Shown here: positions 1 through 8,838 of the stretch, one piece after another | Layout of the letters: every line of letters begins with the position of its first letter | Position numbering within the stretch: position 1 is the stretch's first letter | Translations under genes and position numbers: made by a program | The notes under the pieces: model-generated | The model's database searches: none | Told to the model about the DNA's origin: nothing | What the model saw: only the letters and a program-made list of their open reading frames with translations | DNA from: Methylocystis sp. H62 | Lineage (GTDB): Bacteria; Pseudomonadota; Alphaproteobacteria; Rhizobiales; Beijerinckiaceae | Direction: 5' to 3' | NCBI RefSeq assembly: GCF_015709515.1 | Contig: NZ_JADNQZ010000037.1 | Location: 1-46,443 of the forward strand | Length of the DNA stretch: 46,443 bases

Positions 1-1458
1 TGCATTGAACGCACACCGGAATGCTTTGCGTCATGAAGCCAATTGTTGAGCTTGTCCGGATCATCCCCGCGCAGAATGCTGCGAAAGCGCATCGCGAGTT
101 GGCGCATGACGACGAAGCTGGGGGAGGCCTGCTTCAAAACGACGACCTTAGCGTTCTCGGCGGGCGTGAGTCGCCGCGTCGGCTTCATGCAGAGAGAAGC
201 GGCAATGACCCGGAGAGATTTGCCAGCCGGTCGCTGGATCGACTGCCGGGATCTCAATGAACTTTCTATACTGCTGTTCTGACTGCTTCTTTTCCCTGCT
301 GCCGGCGCGCCATGTCGACAAAAGGCGCTCCAGATTTGAGAAGCTTCCCGTGTAGCCCCGATGTCGAAGGTCATGAAACAAACGCCGGCCTACCCGATCG
401 CCCTCGGCCCATCGGCGGGAAAGGAACTCTTGGAAATACAGCGGGGAAGTCGGCTTCAACGCCAAGCGCCGACGGTGTAGCGGGAAACCTGTCTTGATCC
501 ATTTCGCGACGGTCCTGTGGTCGACGCCGATCTGCGCAGCGATGTCGACAAAAGTCTTGCCCGAGGCACGCAGCGAACTGACCCGGTCAAATAGAGCTTG
601 ACGCGCGTGGCCGCATTCGCCGCGCCGCGCCGCGTGACGATCTCCGGTGGTCGGCGGGAGTTGGGGACGCCCGGCAAAACGGCTGATGCGGGTCATGTGT
701 CGCTCAATGCTTTCGCGCAAGTTCTGCAACAAATGAAAGCGATCAGCGACTTGTCGAGCTTGCGGCGCTCCCTGCCGAACGCCCTGTGCGTAAAGACCGC
801 AGCGATCGCGGCTGACGACTTCGATTTCAGGATGTTGCTTGACCCAATCCGCAGTCTTTTTGGCGGAGCGCGTTTCGAGTACGTCTGCAACGATCCGACG
901 TTCAAGATCGACAATGATCGTTCCGTAATTAAAACCTTTGCGCCAGCTCCAATCATCAATCGCGATGGCGCGCAGGGGCACCCTGTCGCGACGTTCGGAT
1001 GAATGACGTTTGAGCTGCCGCAGAATCGCATTGTCGCTGACTGGCATCGCCAGTCGCGCCAGCAACTTCTCGCTTGTCCTGCCGCCAGCGGCATGGCCGA
1101 ACAATCTCACGAGGTCGCTGACGCGCTGCGTTTTTCGCGCAAAGGGAAACGCCGTCGTCAGTCTTTCGACGAAAGTCTTTCTCGCGCACCCCTCGTTCAA
1201 GCATCGCCACCGCCCCAGGCGCAACTCGAGAACGACAGGGGCGCCCTGGATTGGAAGGTCTTGCAGGCGCCGGAGGTGCCAACTATGGCGCGATGCTGAC
1301 GCTTCTCCGCACCCGGGGCACGACCGCGCCCCGGCTCCATCAGCCGATACGAACCACCGGTTCTCCCGAAATACAGCGCTGCGCACGACCACTCCGGGCC
1401 CAAAGGCTAATTTCGTCTTCGTCATGCGCCATTGAGGCGCCAAGTTCCGCTTTGGCAA
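1..1458 (-). pseudogene. ISL3-family transposase, frameshifted and cut by window edge
   Basis: An ISL3 transposase reads leftward from 1458. It has an N-terminal zinc-ribbon-like part (CPGC...CLNEGC), a DDE-type core (AIDDWSWRKG; VADRFHLLQNLRE) and a helix-turn-helix-like stretch. The reading frame is lost near 209-213, where the run ccc seems to carry one extra base. After that the correct continuation (VIAASLCMKPTRRLTP...) runs in another frame to base 1 and beyond the window. The missing C-terminus matches family sequence seen again at 38707-38872 and 42866-43047. The gene lies just downstream of phaZ. It is probably inactive, but a single-base sequence error would restore it. Confidence 0.85.
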
Positions 1459-1464
1459 TCGAAC

Positions 1465-1496
1465 CGGCCATGTGCACGTAAAGTGACGCAGACCCC
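1465..1496. repeat. Terminal inverted repeat of ISL3 element
   Basis: These 32 bases (starting cggccatgtgcacg, ending gcagacccc) lie just outside the transposase 5' end. They recur base for base at 38841-38872, just outside the 3' end of another ISL3 relic. The same sequence reads outward beyond opposite ends of two copies, as terminal inverted repeats should. Bases after 1496 differ from those after 38872, which marks the element boundary. Confidence 0.8.
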
Positions 1497-1533
1497 GTTT
1501 GAGTGCAGCGTGACACTCCCAACCCGACCTACC

Positions 1534-2748
1534 TCAGACGCTGCACCGGATGTGGTCGCGCAGGACTGGATAGATCTGGTTCTCCCAACGCCGGCCGTTG
1601 AAGACGCCGTAATGGCCTACGTCTGGCTGCAGGTGGTGCAACTTCATATAGGAGCGCAATCCACTGCACAAATCCTGCGCGGCAAGTGTTTGTCCGACCG
1701 CGCAAATGTCGTCATTCTCGCCTTCGACCGTGAGGAGAAAGGTTTTCTTGATGGCGCTTGGCATGACCGAGCGCCCTTTAAAGAGCAGCTTCCCCTCGGA
1801 AAGGGCATTCTTGTGGAATACGGTCTCGATTGTTTGGAGATAGAAGTCCGCATCGAGGTCCATGATGGCAAAATATTCCTCATAGAAAGCGCGAATCCGA
1901 TCCGCCTTCTCGGAATCTCCTTCGACGCGGCTTCTGAATAGATCAACGAAAGCGTTTGCGTGTCGCTCGACGTTCATGCTCACGAACGCGGTAAGCTGGA
2001 GGAAGCCCGGATAGACGCGCCGGCCGGCGCCCGGAAGCGATCGCGGCACCACACTTATCAACTTCTCGCGGAACCATTCGATCGGTTTCGACTTGGCGAA
2101 TTCATTGACCTTTGTCGGCGAGGCGCATGTGTCGATTGGTCCCGCCATGAGCGTCAGGCTGGCGGGCTGATCCGGGTCGTTGTCCTCCGCCATCACCGCC
2201 ACAGCGGCGAGCGCGGCCACTGCAGGCTGACATACCGCCACGACATGGGACTGCGGCCCCATGAATTTGATGAAATCGATGATGCACTGGACAAAATCGT
2301 CGATACCGAAGGCCCCTTTATCGAGCGAAATGTCGCGCGCGTTGCGCCAATCGGTAACATAGACGTCGTGGTCGCGCAGCAGAGTGCGGATGGTGCCGCG
2401 CAAAAGCGTGGCGAAGTGACCGGACATCGGCGCGACGAGCAGCACGCGTGGCTCGTTGTCCGCGTCCTTGCGCGAGAAACGGAGCAAGGAGCAGAACGGT
2501 GTGGTCAGCACCGTTTCTTCCACGACATCCACGACGGCGCGGTCATGGGTCGTCAGCTGCGTAATCTGGTAGTCCGGCCGCTCATGCGTGAACCCCGCGA
2601 GCACGACGAGTTCGTAATAGGCTTCCATGCACCGCAGTGGGTAGGCGTACTGCGTTGTGCTCCACTGGCGCAGTAAGCGCTCGCCGCTTGCCGCCACAAT
2701 GCGCATTCGATCGCTTATGTCGGCATAGCTTTGGTAGGCGTCATACAT
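1534..2748 (-). CDS. phaZ: Intracellular polyhydroxybutyrate depolymerase
   Basis: Cytoplasmic depolymerase that attacks native PHB granules, a thiol-type alpha/beta hydrolase. The catalytic cysteine is visible as VAVCQPAVAA (about residue 173), and the region with the catalytic histidine as DVGHYGVFNGRRW near the C-terminus. The length of about 404 residues is normal for the Ralstonia PhaZ1 type. I chose the ATG at 2748 (MYDAYQSYAD) because family members start with a similar short aromatic-rich segment. An upstream ATG at 2802 in the same frame would add 18 residues that do not look conserved. It lies with phasins and PHA synthase in the same window, which supports a role in carbon-store mobilisation. 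Confidence 0.9.
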   Translation of the reverse strand: MYDAYQSYADISDRMRIVAASGERLLRQWSTTQYAYPLRCMEAYYELVVLAGFTHERPDYQITQLTTHDRAVVDVVEETVLTTPFCSLLRFSRKDADNEPRVLLVAPMSGHFATLLRGTIRTLLRDHDVYVTDWRNARDISLDKGAFGIDDFVQCIIDFIKFMGPQSHVVAVCQPAVAALAAVAVMAEDNDPDQPASLTLMAGPIDTCASPTKVNEFAKSKPIEWFREKLISVVPRSLPGAGRRVYPGFLQLTAFVSMNVERHANAFVDLFRSRVEGDSEKADRIRAFYEEYFAIMDLDADFYLQTIETVFHKNALSEGKLLFKGRSVMPSAIKKTFLLTVEGENDDICAVGQTLAAQDLCSGLRSYMKLHHLQPDVGHYGVFNGRRWENQIYPVLRDHIRCSV

Positions 2749-2864
2749 CGTGCCGTCACGGAATTTTCGGTTTTCGTCAAGAGATGCTGGAGCAAGCCCC
2801 ATGCCATACTGGGTTCCGATGGCATGATGTTTGCTGTGATGGCTGGAAATTGCGGGACCCAGTC

Positions 2865-3509
2865 ATGCCGGCAACAACGCTCACGATCAGCAGCAGGAAC
2901 TATTCCTCATGGTCCTTGCGCGGATGGTTGATGGCGAAGCTCTCGGGGATCGATTTTGAAGAGATCGTTATCAGTCCCGACGATGTCTCGGCGCGCGCGG
3001 AAATTTTGCTGCTGTCGCCATCGATCCTGGTTCCGTGCCTCACTTACGAAGGGGCTAAAATCTGGGATACGCTCGCCATCGGCGAATTCCTCAACGAGGT
3101 CGCGCCGACGGCGGGACTATTGCCCGCGGATTGTATAACCCGCGCCCATTGCCGCGCCGTTTGTGGCGAAATCCATTCGGGTTTCACCTCCCTCCGCTCG
3201 GCGCTCCCGATGAATCTCAAGGCGCATTTTCCAAGATTCAAGGTTTCGCAGGGAGACATCGCTCGCGTCACGCAGATCTGGCGCGAATGCTTCGACGCCT
3301 ATGGCGGTCCATATCTGTTTGGCGCGATCTCGATGGCGGACGCGATGTATGCGCCGGTCGCGACCCGCTTCCGCACCTATGACGTCCCGCTCGATGAAGT
3401 TTGCCAGGCCTATTGCGACCGCATCTTCGCATGGGACGCGATGCAGGAATGGCGCGCGCAAGCGTTTCTTGAGGAAGACCAGATCGAGGAACTCGAGGTC
3501 GGATTCTGA
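2865..3509 (+). CDS. Glutathione S-transferase family protein
   Basis: A 214-residue GST. The N-terminal thioredoxin-fold part begins TLTISSRNYSSWSLRGW, with the typical serine/tyrosine active-site region, and LVPCLTYEG is the cis-proline segment. The C-terminal half is helical (ISMADAMYAPVATRF is the usual helix with the N-capping motif). The start at 2865 is chosen because the GST fold begins there; a longer in-frame start at 2637 would run antisense through phaZ. It is divergent from phaZ. The substrate cannot be told from sequence; the closest general type is the YfcF/YfcG-like group. Confidence 0.85.
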   Translation: MPATTLTISSRNYSSWSLRGWLMAKLSGIDFEEIVISPDDVSARAEILLLSPSILVPCLTYEGAKIWDTLAIGEFLNEVAPTAGLLPADCITRAHCRAVCGEIHSGFTSLRSALPMNLKAHFPRFKVSQGDIARVTQIWRECFDAYGGPYLFGAISMADAMYAPVATRFRTYDVPLDEVCQAYCDRIFAWDAMQEWRAQAFLEEDQIEELEVGF

Positions 3510-3638
3510 CGGCCGACTTCGCGACTTCGGAGACTCCTTTTATTTCCCATCGATGCCTCAACACTCAGGCAATGGATTTCGATCGCTAGCGCCAGTAAAA
3601 TATTTCGGTTTCTAGTCCCATAAACTGAGCTTCATATT

Positions 3639-4013
3639 CTAGCTGTTCTCCGGTGAGCCGTTCTGCACAAGCGCCGACAGCTCGGCGACCTTTTCTGACA
3701 GGGCGTCGAATTGTTCACGCGTATGATTGGTCACGATGTCGCTGAATTCCATCGTCGACCTCACGCTCGAAAGCTTCCAAGCGCAATTTAAGGCGATGCC
3801 GGCATCGATAAAGGCGAGTTCCACGAGCGTCGCGTTGCCCATCAGGACGGTGTGTAAAAAGGCCCAGCTCGGGCTCTTCAGAAGGGCGGACTTTTCCAAG
3901 GACATTGCGCCCACCCTTGGTTTCGTCTTGCTTGCCAAAGCTCGGTATAGCGACGCAGCTTGTTCGAGCAGGCCCGGCGTCTGCTCGCATCTCTGCATTA
4001 GTCGTGCCGACAC
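3639..4013 (-). CDS. Phasin family protein
   Basis: Small PHA-granule surface protein. The core NATLVELAFIDAGIALNCAWKL followed by amphipathic helices (EFSDIVTNHTREQFDALSEKVAELSALVQ) is the phasin_2 pattern. The length, up to 124 residues, is normal. The start is uncertain: a GTG at 4013 gives the longest form, but methionines further in (MQRC, MSLEKS) are possible. It sits between a GST and an IS3 element and is convergent with the GST. With the second phasin at 6345 the region has two, different in sequence. Confidence 0.75.
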   Translation of the reverse strand: MSARLMQRCEQTPGLLEQAASLYRALASKTKPRVGAMSLEKSALLKSPSWAFLHTVLMGNATLVELAFIDAGIALNCAWKLSSVRSTMEFSDIVTNHTREQFDALSEKVAELSALVQNGSPENS

Positions 4014-4205
4014 ATGGTGTTGAGCGGATCCGACAAGCTAATTTTTATGATGGTTGTTGGATGATTACAGTCGCCAACCCCACGGCTTTGCGGGGTTCGC
4101 GTCATCGTATTGGATCGACGCGGTTTAGTTGACCTAGGAACGCCCCGCCGAAGCCCCTTCAGCAGTGTACTGCGGCCCGGTTTTGAGACAACCGGCTGCG
4201 CCTAT

Positions 4206-5120
4206 TCAGGCGGCCAAGGGTAGCTCTGCGATGATTGCCTTGGCAACCGCAAGCTGCTCAGCTCTCACCTGATCGGGCGTTTTGTAGCCGTGACGGGCGA
4301 CGAGCCAGGTTTTGTTATAACGCTCGGCGAACTCGACGAGCGCCACCCTGAGTTCCTCAATCGTGCGGAACGTCCTGACCCACAGCAGATTCTCCTTCAG
4401 GGTGCGGATGAAGCGCTCGGCGACGCCATTGCCTTCGGGCTCGCGCACGAAAGAGGGCGACGCTTCGATTCCCAAGCATTTGACCTCGGACTGAAAATCT
4501 TCCGACATGTAATTGGACCCGTGATCGTGACGCAGTCTCAATCCGCGGGCAATTTCTGGAGCGATCACGCCGAAGCAGCGTTTGACCCCCTGCCGAACCG
4601 GCTCCAGCGCCTCGAACCGATTGGCTGATTTTGCGGCATGAACGCCAACGACCTCCGAGTTGGCGTGTTCGACAGCGACGAACACATAGGCCTTGCCTTC
4701 GTCGGTCGTGACCGTTTGCGTCATGTCCGTTCCCCACATTTCGTTGACGCGATCGGTGACGATCGTGCCGTCATGCGTCTTGGCCGACGCCGACACCGCC
4801 CGATGCGGCGCAAGCAATCCATGTTCGCGCATCACGCGCCGCACCCGCCGGGGACTGGCGCGAACGCCGGAGAAGCGGAGCCGCGCCCATATCTTCCGGT
4901 AGCCCTCGCCATGGAATTCAGAGGCCTCGATTTCGCGACGGATGTGATCCGCCAGTTCAGCATCCGGACATGCCCCAAGGGGGCCGGGTCGGCGTCGGGG
5001 CGTGTCCTTGGGCGTCTCCACGCGGGACCGATACACGGTTGCCCGCGACAGGCCCCAGATCCGCGTCACGCGCAGTAATCCATAGATGCAGCCGAAGAAA
5101 GGGGAGCGGACCCGGCTCAT
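4206..5120 (-). CDS. IS3-family transposase OrfB (DDE integrase core)
   Basis: Catalytic subunit of the IS3 element, 304 residues. It has an HTH_21-type segment (EGYRKIWARLRFSGVRASPRRVRRVMREHG) and then an rve integrase core with the D,D,E residues in MWGTDMTQT, HDHGSNYMS and EGNGVAERFIRTLKE. The start ATG overlaps the OrfA stop as ATGA (5117-5120), which suggests translational coupling rather than the usual programmed -1 frameshift of IS3 elements. Confidence 0.9.
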   Translation of the reverse strand: MSRVRSPFFGCIYGLLRVTRIWGLSRATVYRSRVETPKDTPRRRPGPLGACPDAELADHIRREIEASEFHGEGYRKIWARLRFSGVRASPRRVRRVMREHGLLAPHRAVSASAKTHDGTIVTDRVNEMWGTDMTQTVTTDEGKAYVFVAVEHANSEVVGVHAAKSANRFEALEPVRQGVKRCFGVIAPEIARGLRLRHDHGSNYMSEDFQSEVKCLGIEASPSFVREPEGNGVAERFIRTLKENLLWVRTFRTIEELRVALVEFAERYNKTWLVARHGYKTPDQVRAEQLAVAKAIIAELPLAA

Positions 5121-5455
5121 TTCCTCCGCCTCCGGCGGGCCAAAGGGCGTTTGTTCTCCAGGGCGTCGATCTTGGCGTAAAGAAGCTCGTTATCCATGGT
5201 GATCTCGCCGACCTTGGCTTTCAGCCGGGCAATCTCGTCGTCGCGGTCGTCCCGCTCACGCTCCTTCAGAGCGGCGGCTGCGCCCGCCAGAGCCCGATCG
5301 CGCCATTCGGTCAGCTTCTGGATGTTGACGTTGCTCTCGCGAGCCACCAGTTCCAACGGCTCCCCGCGTAGTAGGCGGGCCACGACCGCCATCTTGCGCT
5401 GGACTGAAAAACGCCGGCCTCCGGCGCTAATCTTCTCTTCGTTCGTCACTTTCAT
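5117..5455 (-). CDS. IS3-family transposase OrfA (HTH protein)
   Basis: A 112-residue HTH_Tnp_1-type protein (RRFSVQRKMAVVARLLRGEPLELVARESNVNIQKLTEWRDRAL) followed by a leucine-zipper-like coiled coil (DDEIARLKAKVGEITMDNELLYAKIDALE) and a basic tail. It provides DNA binding and dimerisation for the IS3 transposase. It ends with TGA overlapping the ATG of orfB. Confidence 0.88.
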   Translation of the reverse strand: MKVTNEEKISAGGRRFSVQRKMAVVARLLRGEPLELVARESNVNIQKLTEWRDRALAGAAAALKERERDDRDDEIARLKAKVGEITMDNELLYAKIDALENKRPLARRRRRK

Positions 5456-5515
5456 ATCTCCGGTTGCGGTTCAAGTTACCGCAGCCGGATGTCTCACCTA
5501 ACCGTGCCGCACCCC

Positions 5516-5530
5516 AAGCCCCTTCAGCAG
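5516..5530. repeat. 15-bp direct repeat flanking the IS3 element
   Basis: The 15 bases aagccccttcagcag occur here and at 4151-4165, about 19 bp outside each IS end in the same orientation. They are too long and too far from the ends to be an IS3 target duplication. Confidence 0.6.
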
Positions 5531-6074
5531 CGCAGCCGCGCTGATGCGGGCCTCGATCCGTTAGACTTGCGAAACAAGCTTAGCAAGCCGCGCCCACGAC
5601 GGAACTCAATGAGGCAATTCCTTGCGCGTGTGAGCGGCAAGGCGCCTACGTAAACATCGGGGTGCCGCAATACGCTTAGCTGTTTCAGATTTGCGCAAAG
5701 CGGCGCAATAAGGCCCGCGCCCTGAGAACTTGCTGGTCATCCACGGAGCTTCGAAATAGACCGGTTGTGCTATCGCAAGCGGGGGTCCGACTGGCGTACT
5801 GCCGCGAAATGGGCGCGTCCGGCGCAGCTTCGTGACATTCTCCGCTGGCATGGTCCCGACCCGGGAAGCTCTTCCTGCAGATAAAAAGCTGCTTGGCTTT
5901 CTGCAGCCTAATGACGTCTTCTTGGAGCGGCGGCGTTAAGGGGCGCGTGCACTCACCGCTTGGCCGCGAGCAGCTACATCGTCGTGGATCGAAGCGAGCT
6001 CGGCGGCGCCTCCATAAAGGGGTGGGGGCGTCCGCTGTCCTACAGGGTTCGCCGTTCCCGCTGGGGTTGCGAAA

Positions 6075-6111
6075 AAATGTGAGAATATCGACCAAACATA
6101 TTCTCACATTT
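6075..6111. repeat. 14-bp perfect inverted repeat with 9-nt loop
   Basis: Arms aaatgtgagaatat (6075-6088) and atattctcacattt (6098-6111) are exact complements around the loop cgaccaaac. The core gtgagaatatcgacc...atattctcac closely resembles the reverse complement of the hairpin after tniQ (30262-30316). There is no T-run, so it is not a typical terminator. It may be a protein-binding palindrome or a small repeat element. Confidence 0.75.
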
Positions 6112-6125
6112 GCAGCATCTGGCGC

Positions 6126-6167
6126 GGACCGGCGCATTCTTGCAATGGACCGGCGCATTCTTGCAAT
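6126..6167. repeat. Perfect tandem duplication, 2 x 21 bp
   Basis: The unit beginning ggaccggcgcattcttgc occurs at 6126-6146 and 6147-6167 without mismatch. The core ggcgcattcttgca is seen once more at 13566-13579. It is followed by ttaagtgcaatg, giving paired TTGCA/TGCAA elements about 170-220 bases before the phasin start. Confidence 0.7.
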
Positions 6168-6237
6168 TAAGTGCAATGTGACATGGTCTGCTTGATTTGA
6201 TCATATCGCAACATCCCGGCCGGGCGCCGTTTTTATT

Positions 6238-6279
6238 TTGCGTCGCAACATATATCTTGACTTATTTGTGCAGCGCACA
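6238..6279. promoter_or_regulatory. Candidate PhaR-type operator sites upstream of phasin
   Basis: Two small palindromes lie 66-107 bases before the phasin start: TTGCGTCGCAA (6238-6248) and TGTGC-AGC-GCACA (6267-6279). PhaR, the PHA-responsive repressor of phasin genes in related bacteria, binds TGC/GCA dyads with a 3-4 nt gap, and these fit that pattern. Binding by PhaR is inference from position and motif. Confidence 0.45.
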
Positions 6280-6344
6280 TAGGCGGTGAACCCTTAGAGC
6301 CGCGCTGGAATTGCCCGCGCGCCTAGACCAGAAGGGGATAAACG

Positions 6345-6719
6345 ATGACAGTGTTCCCAGACATTAAGGCATTCGGCACGAACCCGTTCGAGGCGTTTAC
6401 CACGGCGACTGCCGCGTCGACCAAGGGTCTAGAGGCCATCGCGGCCGAAACGACGGATTATTCAAAGAAGTCCTTCGAGAAAAGCCGTGCGTTCTTCGAC
6501 AAGCTGACCGGCGTGAAGAAGATCGACGAGGCGATCCAGCTCCAGACGGACTTCGCTAAATCCGCCCATGAAGATTTCCTGGCCTACGCCACCAAGATTG
6601 GCGAGACGTATTCGAGCCTGGCCAAGGAAGCTTTCAAACCGATCAATGTCGCGTCGCCTGCACAGTCGCCGGTCTCCGCTTCGCCGTCAAAGGCGCCGGT
6701 CGCTGCTAAGCAGAGCTGA
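6345..6719 (+). CDS. Phasin family protein
   Basis: A 124-residue phasin that coats PHA granules. The N-terminus (MTVFPDIKAFGTNPFEAFTTATAASTKGLEAIAAETTDYSKKSFEKSRAFFDKLTGVK) is the classic alphaproteobacterial phasin, followed by amphipathic helix IDEAIQLQTDFAKSAHEDFL and an Ala/Pro/Ser-rich low-complexity tail. The start is set by the Shine-Dalgarno-like agaagggg about 9 bases before the ATG. It is followed by a strong terminator at 6761-6794, so it is transcribed alone. It carries PhaR-like sites upstream. Confidence 0.92.
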   Translation: MTVFPDIKAFGTNPFEAFTTATAASTKGLEAIAAETTDYSKKSFEKSRAFFDKLTGVKKIDEAIQLQTDFAKSAHEDFLAYATKIGETYSSLAKEAFKPINVASPAQSPVSASPSKAPVAAKQS

Positions 6720-6760
6720 TCTTACGCAGGTTAAACGCGTCGCATCCCAACCGACGAAAC

Positions 6761-6794
6761 CCGCTCGATCAGCTGTGCTCATCGAGCGGCTTTT
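6761..6794 (+). terminator. Intrinsic terminator after phasin gene
   Basis: A 9-bp perfect stem ccgctcgat / atcgagcgg (6761-6769, 6781-6789) with an 11-nt loop is followed by cTTTT. It lies 42 bases after the phasin stop and about 100 before pckA. Confidence 0.8.
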
Positions 6795-6890
6795 GTCGAA
6801 GAGTTTATCGGCGTGTGAGTCAGAGCCGAAACATAGGCCGCACCAGCGCCGGATTACCACATCGCTCGCAGGTAGAGCCTGGAGACGGCC

Positions 6891-8525
6891 ATGGCGCCTC
6901 AGAGACACGCCCCTCCGAAATCCTTTGGGGTTTTCAGCCCGAGCTTTGGCGCGGATAAATTCGGCTTTCACGGTCTCAGGAGCATTTCCTATAATCTCGA
7001 TGCGCCCCTCCTCTATGAGGAAGCTATCCGTCGTCACGAGGGCGTGATTGCGAAGGGCGGCGCGCTTGTCGCCGATACTGGCGCACATACCGGCCGCTCC
7101 CCTAAGGACAAGTTCATTGTCGCAGACGCGCTCACCGAAAACGCAATTTGGTGGGACAACTGCGGCCGCATGTCGACAGGCCACTTCGACGCGCTGCTCG
7201 CCGACTTCATCGCCTACGCAAGGGGCAAGGACCTCTTTGCGCAGGATCTGTGTGGCGGCTCCGATCCCGCGTTTCGCGTCAAGACCCGAGTCTTCACCGA
7301 GCTGGCATGGCACTCGTTGTTCGCCCGCAACATGCTGATTCGACCTCCGACCGCCGACCTGCCTTACTTTGAGCCGGAATTGACGATCGTCGACTTTCCA
7401 TCGTTCAAAGCCGATCCCGCTCGCCATGGTTGCCATTCCGAGACCGTCATCGTGATTGATTTCTCAAACAAGATCGTCCTCATCGGCGGCACGCATTACG
7501 CCGGCGAAATGAAGAAGTCGGTATTCACCTATCTCAATTTCGTCCTGCCCACTTCGGACACGATGCCGATGCACTGCGCCGCCAATGTCGGGCCCGGCGG
7601 CGACGTCGCGATCTTTTTCGGCCTCTCCGGCACCGGCAAGACGACGCTGTCGGCCGACTCGGCCCGCACCCTGCTCGGCGACGACGAGCATGGTTGGAGC
7701 AAGGAGGGCGTTTTCAATTTCGAGGGCGGCTGTTACGCCAAGGCGATCAAGCTATCGCGCGAGGCTGAGCCTGAGATCTTCGCCGCGACCGAACGCTTCG
7801 GATCAGTGATGGAGAACGTTGTCCTCGACCCGCTGACCCGCGTCCCTGATTTCGACGATGGTTCGAAGACCGAGAACACGCGCGTCGCCTATCCGCTCGA
7901 CTTCATTCCCAATGCTTCGCAAACCGGGCGCGCCGGCCATCCGACGAACATCGTGATGCTGACCTGTGACGCCTTCGGCGTGCTGCCGCCAATCGCCAAG
8001 CTCAACGCGAGCCAGGCCATGTATCACTTTCTATCCGGCTATACGGCCAAAGTGGCGGGCACGGAAAAGGGCGTTACGGACCCGCAGGCGACCTTCTCGA
8101 CCTGTTTCGGGGCGCCGTTCATGCCGCGGCATCCGATCGTCTATGGCAACCTGTTGCGTGACCTCATTGCGCGCCATCACGTCGACTGCTGGCTTGTCAA
8201 TACAGGATGGACAGGCGGCTCATACGGCGTGGGCCACCGCATGCCGATCCGCGTGACGCGCCGCCTGCTCGCCGCCGTGCTCGATGGCACGCTCAACAAG
8301 ATGCATTTCCACACCGAAACGTCATTCGGCCTCGCCGTGCCAACCTCGGCGCCAGGCGTCGAGCCGGACCTGCTGAGCCCGATCAAGACATGGGCGTCGA
8401 AGGAAGATTACGAAGCGACCGCAAAGAAGCTCGTCGACATGTTCCGCGCCAACTTCGTCACGTTCGAGCCGCACGTCGACACGGATGTCAAGGACGCCGC
8501 CTTCGATGTAGTTGGCGCGGGGTAG
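6891..8525 (+). CDS. pckA: ATP-dependent phosphoenolpyruvate carboxykinase
   Basis: Converts oxaloacetate plus ATP to PEP plus CO2, the entry to gluconeogenesis. Family landmarks: [15 protein letters not shown] near the N-terminus, the P-loop [13 protein letters not shown] at about residues 244-256, the metal-binding kinase-2 segment [19 protein letters not shown], and the C-terminal [17 protein letters not shown]. The length of 544 residues is normal and the gene is complete. The start at 6891 has ggag 8-9 bases upstream. It stands alone after the phasin terminator. In a methylotroph it would link C4 acids from assimilation or store breakdown to sugar synthesis. Confidence 0.96.
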   Translation: MAPQRHAPPKSFGVFSPSFGADKFGFHGLRSISYNLDAPLLYEEAIRRHEGVIAKGGALVADTGAHTGRSPKDKFIVADALTENAIWWDNCGRMSTGHFDALLADFIAYARGKDLFAQDLCGGSDPAFRVKTRVFTELAWHSLFARNMLIRPPTADLPYFEPELTIVDFPSFKADPARHGCHSETVIVIDFSNKIVLIGGTHYAGEMKKSVFTYLNFVLPTSDTMPMHCAANVGPGGDVAIFFGLSGTGKTTLSADSARTLLGDDEHGWSKEGVFNFEGGCYAKAIKLSREAEPEIFAATERFGSVMENVVLDPLTRVPDFDDGSKTENTRVAYPLDFIPNASQTGRAGHPTNIVMLTCDAFGVLPPIAKLNASQAMYHFLSGYTAKVAGTEKGVTDPQATFSTCFGAPFMPRHPIVYGNLLRDLIARHHVDCWLVNTGWTGGSYGVGHRMPIRVTRRLLAAVLDGTLNKMHFHTETSFGLAVPTSAPGVEPDLLSPIKTWASKEDYEATAKKLVDMFRANFVTFEPHVDTDVKDAAFDVVGAG

Positions 8526-8838
8526 TCGCACTACTCTCGTGTCCTGACTGCTGCAGCATGAGCACGATCGTCCGAGAGATCATTCACGTCTATCGTTCGA
8601 CAACCGGACGAAACCGTCGCGCGGGCCGCACAGCCATATTCGCGCTGTCGGCGTCGGCTCTGGTGCAAATTCAAATGAACAGTCGCGATACCGCGTTCGG
8701 GCGTTCGACGGCGGTCAACCCGCAAGGACCGTGTTCCAAATCTGTGGCGCGGTCTTGGCCTCGCAACTAACATTTTGAGTAGCGGTTACCCTTTACCGGC
8801 ATGCGTTATCGAACGGCAGAAGCTGATCGCCCGCCGCG
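8526..8838. other. Intergenic stretch, nothing recognised
   Basis: Between pckA and the convergent coiled-coil gene I see no gene, RNA or strong hairpin. Confidence 0.5.

Larger units (their letters stand above)
4184..5496 (-). mobile_element. IS3-family insertion sequence, about 1.3 kb
   Basis: A two-gene IS (orfA 5117-5455, orfB 4206-5120) bounded by inverted repeats: tgagacaaccggctgcg at 4184-4200, and the complement of tgagacatccggctgcg at 5480-5496 (one mismatch in 17). The exact outer ends may reach a few bases further. Both genes look intact, so the element may be active. Confidence 0.85.
5531..6344. other. Non-coding stretch upstream of phasin gene
   Basis: About 800 bases without a convincing gene; the longest frames here have no recognisable family and poor codon pattern. 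It holds a strong palindrome (6075-6111), a perfect 2 x 21 bp tandem repeat (6126-6167) and the likely control region of the phasin gene at 6345. Confidence 0.6.

Noticed and set aside
1432-2676. Long plus-strand frames opposite phaZ (169 and 238 residues)
   Set aside because: They are antisense to a well-recognised depolymerase gene, have no family resemblance and poor ribosome sites.
6075-6111. CRISPR-like or terminator repeat
   Set aside because: Only one copy at this place, no regular spacers, no T-run after the stem.
5685-6176. A 163-residue minus-strand frame upstream of the phasin gene
   Set aside because: It runs through the tandem repeat and the palindrome, giving repeated ARMRRS residues; no family or ribosome site.
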